A stretch of DNA of 64,000 nt from Symbiodinium kawagutii. Lineage: Eukaryota > Sar > Dinophyceae > Suessiales > Symbiodiniaceae. The stretch covers positions 19,745 through 83,744 of the forward strand of contig VSDK01003870.1 in NCBI GenBank assembly GCA_009767595.1, in the 5' to 3' direction. Positions within the stretch are counted from its first letter, which is position 1. Every line of letters starts with the position of its first letter. A program made the translations under genes and the position numbers. The notes beneath the pieces were generated by a model that saw only the letters and a program-made list of their open reading frames with translations, made no database searches and was not told the origin of the DNA. This document shows, piece by piece, positions 33,303-42,640 of the stretch.

Positions 33303-33426
33303 TCAGAACCCCAACTCGACCCCCACGGACCATTGGACGGCCCCGGCCCACGTCCAACCGCCAAGGTTCGGCCCAAAGGAATAGCGCCGCACCGTTTGGA
33401 TGCGCATGCGGTGCGCGTCCAACAAC
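33303..33426 (-). CDS. Possible terminal exon
   Basis: It starts in phase 2 after CGGCACCCAG and runs 40 codons to a TGA: LLDAHRMRIQTVRRYSFG, then PNLGGWTWAGAVQWSVGV and ELGF. If no internal donor is used, this is the 3' end of a gene. It has strong G/C bias and alternating aromatic/small residues as in beta strands. Confidence 0.65.
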
Positions 33427-33566
33427 CTGGGTGCCGGTGAGAAGTTACAGCTGGTCAGTGACTCAGTGAGCCAAGATACCCAAGGCATATGGCTGGTTAA
33501 GGGTTGAAAGGGGATAAACACTTGGTGAAATCCTCGTTAAGGTGGATACGGCTATAGTAATTAATA

Positions 33567-33690
33567 TGTAGGTATGGGTCAACATTGACCAACAAAGGGA
33601 TAAGTGAACATCCCAATTAAGACTAGTTTGGCCATATATGGGATATTCTTCCGAGTACCAGGGTTCTGACCCATAGTCATATCCACCTAC
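33567..33690. mobile_element. Family C element
   Basis: GTAGGTATGGGTCAACATTGACC faces TCTGACCCATAGTCATATCCACCTAC. The outermost bases GTAGGT/ACCTAC also pair. Confidence 0.75.
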
Positions 33691-34120
33691 ATGGCATCTA
33701 CCTTGACTTATCCCAGCTCTATCATTTCAATAAGCTGGGTGGGAATCACCTAAGCGAGGCTAATATTGATATTAATTATGTTGCACAATAGCCCCCCCAA
33801 AAAAAAAAACATGGAGCGTTCATGGCAAAGTTCTACAAAGGTCATCCCCAACTCTGATGATCAATCGAGTACCCCCATCAATGGATTACAAACAATGGCA
33901 AATTCTTGGATCATCAGAACACAAATGTTGGCAGTTTGGCCCAACAAACCCAGGCCATGTAATCAGCGCAACAAGTCAGAAAGAATATAGGTATATATGA
34001 TGTCTGCAGCCATCACAATGCGGAGTTATCCTCAGGAAACCGAACACCACATCGAGACACAACAACCACAACAACCACAACTTGGGAAATTGAAGCACTC
34101 TTGACCCATGACATGGTGCC

Positions 34121-34645
34121 TCAGAAAGATAAGCTAAGGCAAGTCCTTCCAAACCTGGGGGGCCTGTCTTCCAGCCCTCCGACAATCCACTGTGCCGATC
34201 GAACGCATTCTTTGGTAACTATTTCGCTTGGTTTACTCGATTTGAATAGCTGCCTGGAAAGGAAACTTGCCATGTCCTTTTCCCAGTCTTTCGAGCCCGC
34301 AGTTGCTGACCGTGCAATACTTCCTGAGCCCTGCGAGCAGCAATCAAACATAAAAAGACTTGCACCACTGACCACTTGCGTCTTCTCTCTCCAAAATATC
34401 GTCCTATGGTCACTTCTTGCCACCTCTTGTTTATGTGTTTGCAGCTCTAAGTGTTTACCAACTGTTTCCCCCTTGCAATGGTCCACCATGAGTGATACTC
34501 CTCGTTTAGCACCGGGAGCACTCCCTTGTATGGCTTCCCTTTTCCTGTGCGGAGGGCTACACGCTCTGATCAACCCAATCACCTGGTCATTGCCCAAATC
34601 CCAGTGAACTGGAATGTAAATGAACGAGTTCGTGACCAGTCTCAA
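34121..34645 (-). CDS. 174-codon open frame, unidentified
   Basis: The frame is uninterrupted and protein-like (VHWDLGNDQVIGLIRACS; MVDHCKGETVGKHLELQ; QWIVGGLEDRPPRFGR), but third-position G/C is near 50%. The plus strand is open over nearly the same span (34101-34607). It could be a host exon, an old mobile-element frame or chance. Confidence 0.35.
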   Translation of the reverse strand: MRLVTNSFIYIPVHWDLGNDQVIGLIRACSPPHRKREAIQGSAPGAKRGVSLMVDHCKGETVGKHLELQTHKQEVARSDHRTIFWREKTQVVSGASLFMFDCCSQGSGSIARSATAGSKDWEKDMASFLSRQLFKSSKPSEIVTKECVRSAQWIVGGLEDRPPRFGRTCLSLSF

Positions 34646-34873
34646 CTACTGACACTGTCATGATCATATGCCCACAGTGCCCACATGGGTGTTCCTCAAT
34701 ACAGGGAACGCCCAGAAATGGTGGCTTTATGTCGAAAAAAACCCGTATGATCTTCAGAAAAAATGGATGATGACTTGGATACCCCCACCTTATGAAACCA
34801 GCACCTTATCAAACCACCTTATGAAAACCTTTAAGATCTTCAGAAAAAGTGGATGATAACTTCAAGTGATTAC

Positions 34874-35083
34874 CTTGTGAGTGTGGATACCCCCACTGGC
34901 ACTTGCTCCGAGCCACATGTCTACAGGCCGCTCCGGTGATTCCACGTACCTCACGCGTAGGCGGAAGGTGGCGCCGGTGCGCTTTGTCACCGAACAGAAG
35001 ACCTCGGACATCGGCAGGTCGAGGGCGGTCGCCCTCAAGCGCACCAGCCATGACCAGTCACCCGTCGAACGGTTGGGATGTTC
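34874..35083 (-). CDS. Exon, unidentified beta-rich protein
   Basis: It is exactly 70 codons, phase 0 to 0, between AACGCAAG and CACAAG|GTAATC. It reads GDWSWLVRLRATALDLP, SEVFCSVTKRTGATFRLR and MWLGASASGGIHTHK. The alternating pattern suggests beta strands. Its last 51 nt are duplicated in inverse orientation at 32797. Confidence 0.85.
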
Positions 35084-35192
35084 CTTGCGTTTAGTGGCAA
35101 TGCTGCTTGGTGGTTTTGGTTGGTTTATAACCATATTAGCTAAGATGATAGAATGGTTATATATGGTTATAATGGTTAATTCTGATCATCAA

Positions 35193-35292
35193 CTGGTTGG
35201 TGGTTGAACCATCCCTATGAAAAATATGCTTGTCAACCAACCATTTGTTAACAATTCCTAGGGAGAAACAAATGTTTGAAACCACAAACCAG
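35193..35292. mobile_element. Family A element, complete
   Basis: CTGGTTGGTGGTTGAACCATCCC faces TTTGAAACCACAAACCAG. The interior CAACCAACCATTTGTTAACAATTCC matches the family. Confidence 0.88.
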
Positions 35293-35400
35293 TAATGGCA
35301 TGTCATGACCCATGTCAATTTGAGGACTTGTGACTTGTGGAGGTGCAGCCAACCGTTGGGAGATTCAAAACCTCGCCACACAGGGTTTCTCATCGCATCC
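35293..35400 (-). CDS. Possible exon next to a family A element
   Basis: The frame reads NPVWRGFESPNGWLHLHK and VLKLTWVMTCHY up to TACTG, where the element's own GT would be the donor. An alternative exon ends earlier at GGCGAG|GTTTTG. Support is weak. Confidence 0.35.
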
Positions 35401-35537
35401 AAGCCCGTACCCTAGTTTACATCAAACTTGGGGCTGCGGCTGGTACCAAGAACAATTCCATCAACGGTGTTTGCTGTATTAATACTGACGGATAATAATC
35501 CATTACGTAATGTTCTCTACCAATACTGATGTTTATA

Positions 35538-35618
35538 CAGGAGCATTAATGGATTTGCCATGGATTGTACCAATGGTATTCCATCAGTATCCCGTAAACA
35601 AATCCATTAATGCTCCTG
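35538..35618. repeat. Perfect 20 bp inverted repeat around 41 bp
   Basis: CAGGAGCATTAATGGATTTG and its exact reverse complement CAAATCCATTAATGCTCCTG. The loop also pairs partly (CCATGGATTG / CAATGGTATTCC). Confidence 0.88.
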
Positions 35619-35791
35619 CACGCTTTGCTTTGAGATACTTTCAGCTTCCGAGAACCCCATGGAAACCTCGAAAAAACTGCAATGCACCAATCTCCCTGGC
35701 AAGGGCAGTTAGGTTTGCTAAGCATCACCAGTGAACTCTCAACAGGCCAATGGCACACACTGTTGTGCCAAGGATCTCTGCCGTAGTTCAC

Positions 35792-35852
35792 CCCTGCAGC
35801 CCGTGCACCAGTGCGCCACTGGTGTAACAAATCCACCGGAGGGTCACCTCCA
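35792..35852 (-). CDS. Short exon, unidentified protein
   Basis: It is 61 nt, phase 1 to 2, after a good acceptor GTCGCTTCGCAG. It codes EVTLRWICYTSGALVHGLQ and ends at CAGGG|GTGAAC. About three quarters of codons end in G/C. Confidence 0.6.
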
Positions 35853-36074
35853 CTGCGAAGCGACAAACATGACACACGACACAGCGGTACTCTGATCCAG
35901 GCCAAGTCACATGCTCACAGGCCACTGCGCTTAACAAAAATGTCACTTATGCAGATACTGTATTTCTTTACATGCTGTACCATGCCGGTCCGTGGATGAT
36001 GTGCAAAGGAAAACATCGAACAGGCGTCATTCATCAGCCCGCGATGGCTCCCGCCGCCCGCCACCACCTTGGAC

Positions 36075-36112
36075 CTTGCAATCGAAACAGCTGAGAATAT
36101 TGCTCTCGGCAC
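36075..36112 (-). CDS. Very short exon, tentative
   Basis: It is 38 nt after AAATTTCAG, coding AESNILSCFDCK before GTCCAAG. Two other frames are open. Confidence 0.4.
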
Positions 36113-37005
36113 CTGAAATTTGAAGCTGAATTTCGACATCCGCCTATTGCATGATGTTGGCAAATGGCAATGCACACGGCAAACGTGTATAAACATACAT
36201 ATATAATTACGCCTGATGATTGTTCACATAAAAGTACATTCATAATTTATAAGATGCGTGCATCTAACGTGGAAATGCAATATGCGTGAAAAAACATGTG
36301 GATACTCATGGATACCATTGCAGATATTATGCGCACAGGCACTTGCACGAATATGTGCCGGCATAGTGACTGAACACCATGGACATCAACTTACTGCTCC
36401 GCACGAGCCGTTTTGGGTTATCGGAGGTCCTGAACCATGTGCCAACGCCAACCAGCCTGGAAACAGTCACCAAGTCTTTTCAGATCTGCCGGGAAGTCCC
36501 AAGTGTTTGAAACGAATCACTCAATCGTGCAGGGCTGTTTGATCAAAGTGTCCCTGGTGTCCGTTGGGCATGATGATGAACACCGACCACCCCAAAAATG
36601 AGCAGTTACGCACATGTCTGAGGAACCTATAGTATTCTTAGGAGCTGATTAGTGCAGCCGTAGCAGTTGAGCAGCTTTGAAAATCTATACTCTGAACCCA
36701 ACACTTGGTGCGTGAGGGTTTAAATTCCTTGAAATTCCTTGGGGAGAAAAACATACAGTACGGCCCTGGTTGAGGGATAATCCTCCACGAGAACCAACAC
36801 TTCTTCTTTGACCGGTCGCTCAAGAGTTGTTTAACTAGCACCCTCACTCTCGGTGATTTCAACCCATCCTAAAAGCATTGGTCAATCAATCATCTTTAGG
36901 CCTTGCCAAAAACACCATATTTCCAAGCTGATCACAGAAACAAAAATCAGAAATCTCATCTTGAACCCAACCAGCTCCAAAAACCAGCAGCCATCCCCCC
37001 ACAAC
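36113..37005. other. Intron or spacer
   Basis: A faint family A left end lies at about 36850-36895 (GGTGATTTCAACCCATCCTAAAAGC). Nothing else is recognisable. Confidence 0.4.
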
Positions 37006-37122
37006 CCCTGGCCCCCTGCGGTGCCCCCTCCCCTGCGCTGCCGCACTCTGCAGCGTCTCCGCGAAGATGCCATCGTTGGTCAAGAGCACCAGGCCATCGT
37101 GGGCATAGGCCAGACCGGTGAC
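37006..37122 (-). CDS. Exon, beta-propeller-like phrase
   Basis: It is 117 nt, phase 0 to 0, between GGCCCAG and CCAGG|GTTGTG. It reads VTGLAYAHDGLVLLTNDG and IFAETLQSAAAQ. VTGLAxxxDGLVLLTNDG resembles a WD40/NHL blade. The upstream exon at 38711-38832 has a comparable phrase, but one or more exons between them are missing by phase. Confidence 0.7.
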
Positions 37123-38601
37123 CTGGGCCGTGCGGCGCAGTCAGAGTGTGGATCCCCGGGGCGGGTGGATGATTTACCATGGGGATCTGTGGAAATAGAT
37201 GGTTGAACATGATATGACAAAGCGAGATTAATAAATTAAATGTACAAATAAATAAATAAATAAATAAATAAATATATATATATAGTACATATATTCATTG
37301 ACATAATTCATTGACATAATTCATTGAGATAATGCATTGACATAAACGATTGACCATGATTAATCATATTTGAACACCTGGTGGAAAATTAGGAAACATG
37401 AAAGAAATTCCATGATTCATTATCATTTTCATCAGCCATGATGGACCACTAGATTCCCGATCAAACTCCACAGGTTGCACATTGACCATCACGAATTTCT
37501 ACGGCAAGATTGGGCCTTCTTTGGGTTTTCTTGATTAAACAGGATTGAGCATGAGCCATTTTCATCAAGCATTGGAAATCGTCAGCAATGAGTATGGATG
37601 CCAAGTTTACCATGAGCCGTTGTTGGCCTTGACTAACACACTGTCACCATGAGCCGTGATAAAGCATTGTTAGTCATGGTTTGCGTGACGAAGCCAAGAA
37701 TATTTCGGAACATTTCTCCAACCATTATGTGATAAGCCATGATTTAGCATGACAAAACATAACTAATCATCAGTCATAAGTGCCCAAATTAAAGCACTAT
37801 CAACCATCAGCCACTATTGACTGTGATGAACTATCATCAACCAAAAGATGCTGTCAACCAGAATTCATTAACACAGATTGTCATATTGACAAGATGTACA
37901 AGGTCAATGCATCGACAAATTGTAAGTACTACCAGGCTCATGCTGGCAGGGAAAAAACCTTCTTCGAAGGGGAAAAAAAACCTGCCAAACTACACAGCCC
38001 ACAGCTGAAAAAAAAACTCGACACGTGGCTCGTGCACGGGCGATCGCAAAACTCAACAGGGCAAAAGGGGCGAGCCAGGGGCTCAGGCACAACACGTTGG
38101 GTGTGCCTAAGCATCGGGCCCTCGGTGCGACGGCAAAATCTACACAGGCCAGAAAACTAGACAAAGCCCGGAGGAAGCCGAAGCGCAAGCAAAAAAGCTG
38201 ATGGGCAAGGAAGCAGAACTGTGCGTAGCCCCCTAGACCACCACAAGGCATAGTCCAGCAACAATGCCTTTTGGCAATGAAGCGGGAAAAAAATCAGGAT
38301 TCTCGATTTGTGCGTCAATATGACAATATTTGGTATGATGTCACTCATCACCGTTGCAAACACACTTATGATTGGACAAGTTGACGCTACCTGCACATTT
38401 CAAAGGCGCCTCAAACGTCAAACAAAAACCAAACTTGATTTTTTACCTAAGATACCAGCATCAAACATCAACCGTGTACGATCATCCATCAACCATCATC
38501 ATCACCAAGAACCATCCTAACAAGTCATGATCCAGGTTTTTTTACATACGAACATGTTACGAACATCTAAAAAAACATCACCCACCAGGAACCATCATAA
38601 C

Positions 38602-38655
<54 letters not shown>

Positions 38656-38710
38656 GCCACCCTATGAACTGATCATTTGGCCCCAACCTGTGTCACCACC
38701 CTTCACCTAC
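37123..38710. other. Intron or spacer
   Basis: This holds (TAAA)n/(TA)n at 37240-37283 and (ATC)n at 38603-38655. A hydrophobic minus frame at 37904-38251 arises from an A-rich plus strand and is not called. Confidence 0.5.
38603..38655. repeat. (ATC)n microsatellite, about 17 units
   Basis: A perfect triplet run. Confidence 0.95.
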
Positions 38711-38832
38711 TCGCTCCCCCGGCAACCGGCGTACAGCGCACCACTGGGCCCCCGAGCAATGACCCAATGCCGATCCTTCAAGCTCTCTTCTTCCAGGCCC
38801 ACGGATGCCGTCTTCCCAACGCGATCAGCTTC
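38711..38832 (-). CDS. Exon, possible beta-propeller part
   Basis: It is 122 nt, phase 0 to 2, between CTCTGCCAG and AGCGA|GTAGGTG. It reads EADRVGKTASVGLEEESL and RHWVIARGPSGALYAGCR. The frame stops at the intron's own TAG, as expected for a real border. Confidence 0.82.
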
Positions 38833-39427
38833 CTGGCAGAGTCTCGGTGGCTCCGTAAAAAACTGCCCTACCAATCCTGATCTCATCATCCTAAGAGCAT
38901 CTGAGAACCAGAAATGCGCAGCAAACATCATTATACCCGGCACTTGTTCAAACACATTGCAGACTGGTAGTGCTACCCCAGAAAGGATCTATAGCAAAGG
39001 AATGCAAAGGAATATCAACTCGAGCCCTGGCTCCTTCTGGTACCATCGTTGCATGCGGTTCCGTAGTGTCTTCGTGTCTTCACGATCCAAATTCTCGCAA
39101 AGAACTTTCCTGGCGAGATTGGGACCGCCCAAGTGTGTGTGCCATCCTTACCCCCCTGAGATAAACAAAACCATATGCTCTCATTTTACTCAAGTCAACG
39201 TGACTCTAATGGTGGGGCGAAAAGTTCAACTTGAAAAATGCAAATAAGCCTATGCCATCCAACCAGACGAGTGGTCGCCCATATACCCTCAGCCACGTTG
39301 CGGACTTGGATTCCCTGTTCCATCATCAAGATGTCAAGAAAACTGGGCAATCCAACAGCTTGAAGAGCAACAGACACCAAGATATGCGATAATCTCCAAA
39401 ACATGATAGCTGCGGCATCATCATCAC

Positions 39428-39528
39428 CTGGGGATGCCCAGAACAAGGGCTCCTGCGGTTCCCTGCCTGGGCTTGAACATGGCCCACAGCTTGGGTTCAG
39501 GATCGGGTGCTGGCACGTAGACATCATC
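39428..39528 (-). CDS. Exon, unidentified protein
   Basis: It is 101 nt, phase 0 to 2, between CCGTCTCAG and CCCCAG|GTGATG. It reads DDVYVPAPDPEPKLWAMF and RQGTAGALVLGIP. A second AG 18 nt upstream keeps frame and would add six residues (RNRPSQ), so alternative acceptor use is possible. Confidence 0.76.
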
Positions 39529-39734
39529 CTGAGACGGGCGGTTTCGCTGGCGGAAGCTTTCAAAAGTGGAAGATACATCAAAATACCAAAAAATTGAAGG
39601 TACAAGTACAATCAAACCAAAAGAGCAGCCGGCACCAAATAGTAGCAGTTCAATGGTTCTGCTCTCCGGAATCTTAGACCTCCAACCAGCATCGTTCCTC
39701 CCAAGCAGTTCGTGCAAGTGGTGCAGTACGCTCA

Positions 39735-39845
39735 CTTCAACGAACCATCACCACATCCACACCACATCATGACCACATCACTCCCGCATCATCACCACAT
39801 CACTCCCACATCCATCACCCCCACATCACCACCACATCATCCCAG
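39735..39845. repeat. CAC/ATC-rich tandem repeat
   Basis: Imperfect CACATCATCAC and CACATCACTCC units. Confidence 0.8.
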
Positions 39846-39856
39846 TGCCCCAGCTC

Positions 39857-39911
39857 AGGTCATGCCCAGTGCCACCGAAGCGTCTAGGGTCACATGTGCT
39901 TCTTGAAAGAC
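39857..39911 (-). CDS. Short exon, donor uncertain
   Basis: It has an acceptor CAGCACGCAG and a phase-0 start that fits the phase-0 end at 40281. It codes VFQEAHVTLDASVALGMT. No GT follows; a GA donor (T|GAGCTG) would fit the dinoflagellate pattern. Confidence 0.5.
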
Positions 39912-40280
39912 CTGCGTGCTGGTGCCAAGTTGGGACAGATTTCTATGGTGTGCGGAGCCGTTGCCACACTTTGACTCCAACCCCTGGGATTCCAACAAAC
40001 GATTCCAACTGCTGATTTAACTAAGGAGTTTAAGTTACCAAAATCCCAGGGATCCACCATGTGTACCCGGGATCCAACTATGAAAAATGACACGCGTCAA
40101 CTTGCTGACGATTGAAGTTATGAGTTCCTATGATCTCCTGCGGTCCCAAGCATGTTCTTAAGAAAGTTTCCTGAAGTTCTCTACCGAACGGAAATGATGA
40201 GCCGTGCCACCTGGAATCCAAGAACCAGCTGATTTAACCATGGGGATTTCAGTTACCAAAATCCCACGGATCCACCATAC

Positions 40281-40387
40281 CTCCTGTGCACCGCTCGCAT
40301 GGGTTGGTGCCCAAACTCGTCCATAGCTATTCCGAGCACCTCTTCCCAGCTCCAAAATCTCCGCCCCAAGGGTTTTTGAAGTGATCC
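40281..40387 (-). CDS. Exon, unidentified protein
   Basis: It is 107 nt, phase 1 to 0, between GGGCTACAG and CAGGAG|GTATGG. It reads ITSKTLGAEILELGRGAR and YGRVWAPTHASGAQE. Confidence 0.75.
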
Positions 40388-40586
40388 CTGTAGCCCGTTG
40401 CTTCACTACTTCCGATGCTTCATAAGTTCTTCACAATTCATCAGGGCTTTTTGTCAGCAAACATCGCCAACAAAAATGCAACATCATTTTGCTGGGAAAC
40501 CATCACCTCAGCCATGAAACATCGTAAAAGCAAGCATCACCAACATCCCAACAACAAGCATCAGTTGACCCATGACACCACATCAA

Positions 40587-40707
40587 TATGTGGCTGTGGG
40601 TCAAAACCCCGTACCCCTGGTTCCCCATCATTCACCATTGGTTTCCCTATAAAATGGTTGTTCATTATCCCCTATTATGGTTGGTTAATATTGACCCATA
40701 GCCATGT
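40587..40707. mobile_element. Family C element, complete
   Basis: ATATGTGGCTGTGGGTCAAAACCCC faces GTTAATATTGACCCATAGCCATGT. The interior CCGTACCCCTGGTTCCCCATCATTC is nearly identical to the 25211 copy. It ends 28 bp inside the intron from the donor at 40735. Confidence 0.88.
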
Positions 40708-40734
40708 AAGCCATTGGTTTGATCAACGGCTTAC

Positions 40735-40826
40735 CGACTTCTGCTTGAGATCATGGCCTTGAAGTTGCTGCTGGCGACCTTCCCATCCACCTGAACTCTG
40801 CCTCCAGAAAAAGCAGTCATGGCAGC
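40735..40826 (-). CDS. Exon, unidentified protein
   Basis: It is 92 nt, phase 0 to 2, between GCTATGGACAG and AGTCG|GTAAGCC (near-consensus donor). It reads AAMTAFSGGRVQVDGKVA and SSNFKAMISSRS. Confidence 0.8.
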
Positions 40827-41307
40827 CTGTCCATAGCTATCCATGTGTAGATCCTACATCTGGAATCTCTCTCTCGTTGTTTCCTTGCTGTAACCTTGCC
40901 AGGTCAGACTTTGGAGCGATTCCACTCATTTATGGTGGAAAGGACAACTGCTTGACCTGAACTACATGATTACATGTAAATGTGCAAATAAAAGCGTCTA
41001 TATATGACAACATTTTGGTCAGAAAAGGTGCCACCCTGATCAAAATAGTTGGAACATGTGAATTTTGAATGCACTGCAAACAAATAGCGTGAACCACCAC
41101 TGCTGTGACTTTATGATTTCCAGTTGCTACGATCCACCTCGGAATGTCATGAGCATGGCTGAGGAAAGATGATGTTTCTGTATTGGTGCTGGGGTACCCA
41201 GGCATTTGATGTACCACGGAACTACCAAGTAGGTGGCATGGCCAGGGAATCTATGTTTGCAGCCATGGATTTGCCAGGGGCACTGCCCCATCACCACCCC
41301 TGGGCAC

Positions 41308-41452
41308 CTTGCGCAATGGCATCTGTCGCTTGGTGGTTCGACAGCAGGCCAGCCAAACTGATGCGCCGAGACAAACGCTCGAAACGTGTGACCAGCCTCA
41401 GGGCCCAACCAGGGGACGGCTTCATATTTGGCACCCCACGTCATGAGGAACA
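41308..41452 (-). CDS. Exon, unidentified Trp/Cys-containing protein
   Basis: It is 145 nt, phase 1 to 2, between CAATCGCCAG and GCGCAAG|GTGCCC. It reads FLMTWGAKYEAVPWLGPE, GHTFRAFVSAHQFGWP and SDRCHCA. A plus-strand frame over the same block is its shadow. Confidence 0.8.
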
Positions 41453-42066
41453 CTGGCGATTGACTAACATTAGAAAATAGCTTAGTCCAAATAGCCAGAA
41501 GAAAAAAAAAAACAGGAAAATGCCAAACTGTCATCAGGATGTCAGTGAATCATGGCTAACATGATTTCACTTGGATGGCACTTCGGCAAATATGATGCTG
41601 CATACCTCAATCATGCTGCATGATGCTTGACTACATATTGGATGAGACATGAACCTAGGGGTGAAAATTCTTGGCGGATAGCTAGTCAATCCGAAGTTGT
41701 CAAAAAACAAGGGTCCCTGAATCCCCTAAAACAAGGGTGGGGAACTTACTTAGCCCACAACGACTTGAAGAAAACCGGGGGCAACTAGAAAATACCAAAA
41801 GTGCCTCGGTCGATCTACTTGCAACATCTTGCAACCATGGAGAATCCACAATTTGTTGGTTGGTTTGCTAGCAAGGGGATGATCTTTTTCCAGCCAGCTA
41901 TGTTAAAGTGTATCCCCCCATAATTGCCAATGATAACTATACATGTTGGATCCATAGTTTAAAACAAAAACTATATTTGGGACAAATCACAAGCTTCTTT
42001 AAGGTACAAACTCGGGATAACTGGGGATGGTTTATCAACAATGGGGGCAAGCACTGGGGACCCCAC

Positions 42067-42136
42067 ATCTGCATCTGCTTCTTCGCTGCCATGGCAAAGG
42101 AGCGAGCTCTCGAGAGCTCCAGAGTAACATGAAAAG
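42067..42136 (-). CDS. Exon, unidentified protein
   Basis: It is 70 nt between TTCCACCGTAG and GCAGAT|GTGGGG. It reads FHVTLELSRARSFAMAA and KKQMQ. Confidence 0.58.
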
Positions 42137-42303
42137 CTACGGTGGAAACAGCGAGTTGGGATGGCAATGTGGAACTTGAAGATTTCTCAAACGACAAGTC
42201 AAACAAGAAATTCATTTGTTGTTTCCATTTGTGGCTTGAAAGGGAGTCCCTTGATTTTGATCACAAGAGGAGAAAAAAAAACAACAGCTCTCGGAATGTT
42301 CAC

Positions 42304-42405
42304 GTAGCCATGTGCATGGCAAGCGCGCTGCTGTTTTTTGTGACTTGGATGGCTGCTACCCTTGGCTGGAGAGCAATGACATCCACGGAAGGCAGCTTCA
42401 ACGAA
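42304..42405 (-). CDS. Exon, unidentified protein
   Basis: It is 102 nt, phase 2 to 2, between CTTTACCACAG and GGCTAC|GTGAAC. It reads SLKLPSVDVIALQPRVAA and IQVTKNSSALAMHMA. It lies 22 bp below a composite family A element. Confidence 0.8.
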
Positions 42406-42426
42406 CTGTGGTAAAGTGATGGTTAT

Positions 42427-42640
42427 CTGGTTGGCGGTTTCAACCACTATGAAAAATATTAGCCAGCCAGCCAAATAAAACTACTAGTGAACATAAAAAA
42501 CTGCTGGCGGTTAATATTTTTCATAGCTGGTTGGTTCCCAATTGCTAATAACTACTAGTGCAGCTGGTGGTTTATTAGCCAACCAGTTGCTAATAACTAC
42601 TATATAGTGAAAAGTAAAAAATGTTGGAACCACCAACCAG
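42427..42640. mobile_element. Composite or nested family A elements
   Basis: The outer ends are CTGGTTGGCGGTTTCAACC and GGAACCACCAACCAG. Inside are further ends (CTGGCGGTTAATATTTTTCATAGCTGGTTGGTT; GCTGGTGGTTTATTAGCCAACCAG), indicating at least one insertion of an A copy into another, one of them inverted. Confidence 0.75.

Noticed and set aside
37904-38251. Hydrophobic 115-codon minus frame
   Set aside because: The hydrophobicity arises because the plus strand is A-rich (runs of A give Phe/Leu on the other strand). No splice borders or G/C third positions support it.
38690-39247. 185-codon plus-strand frame
   Set aside because: It overlaps the well-bordered minus exon at 38711-38832, and its remainder lacks codon bias.
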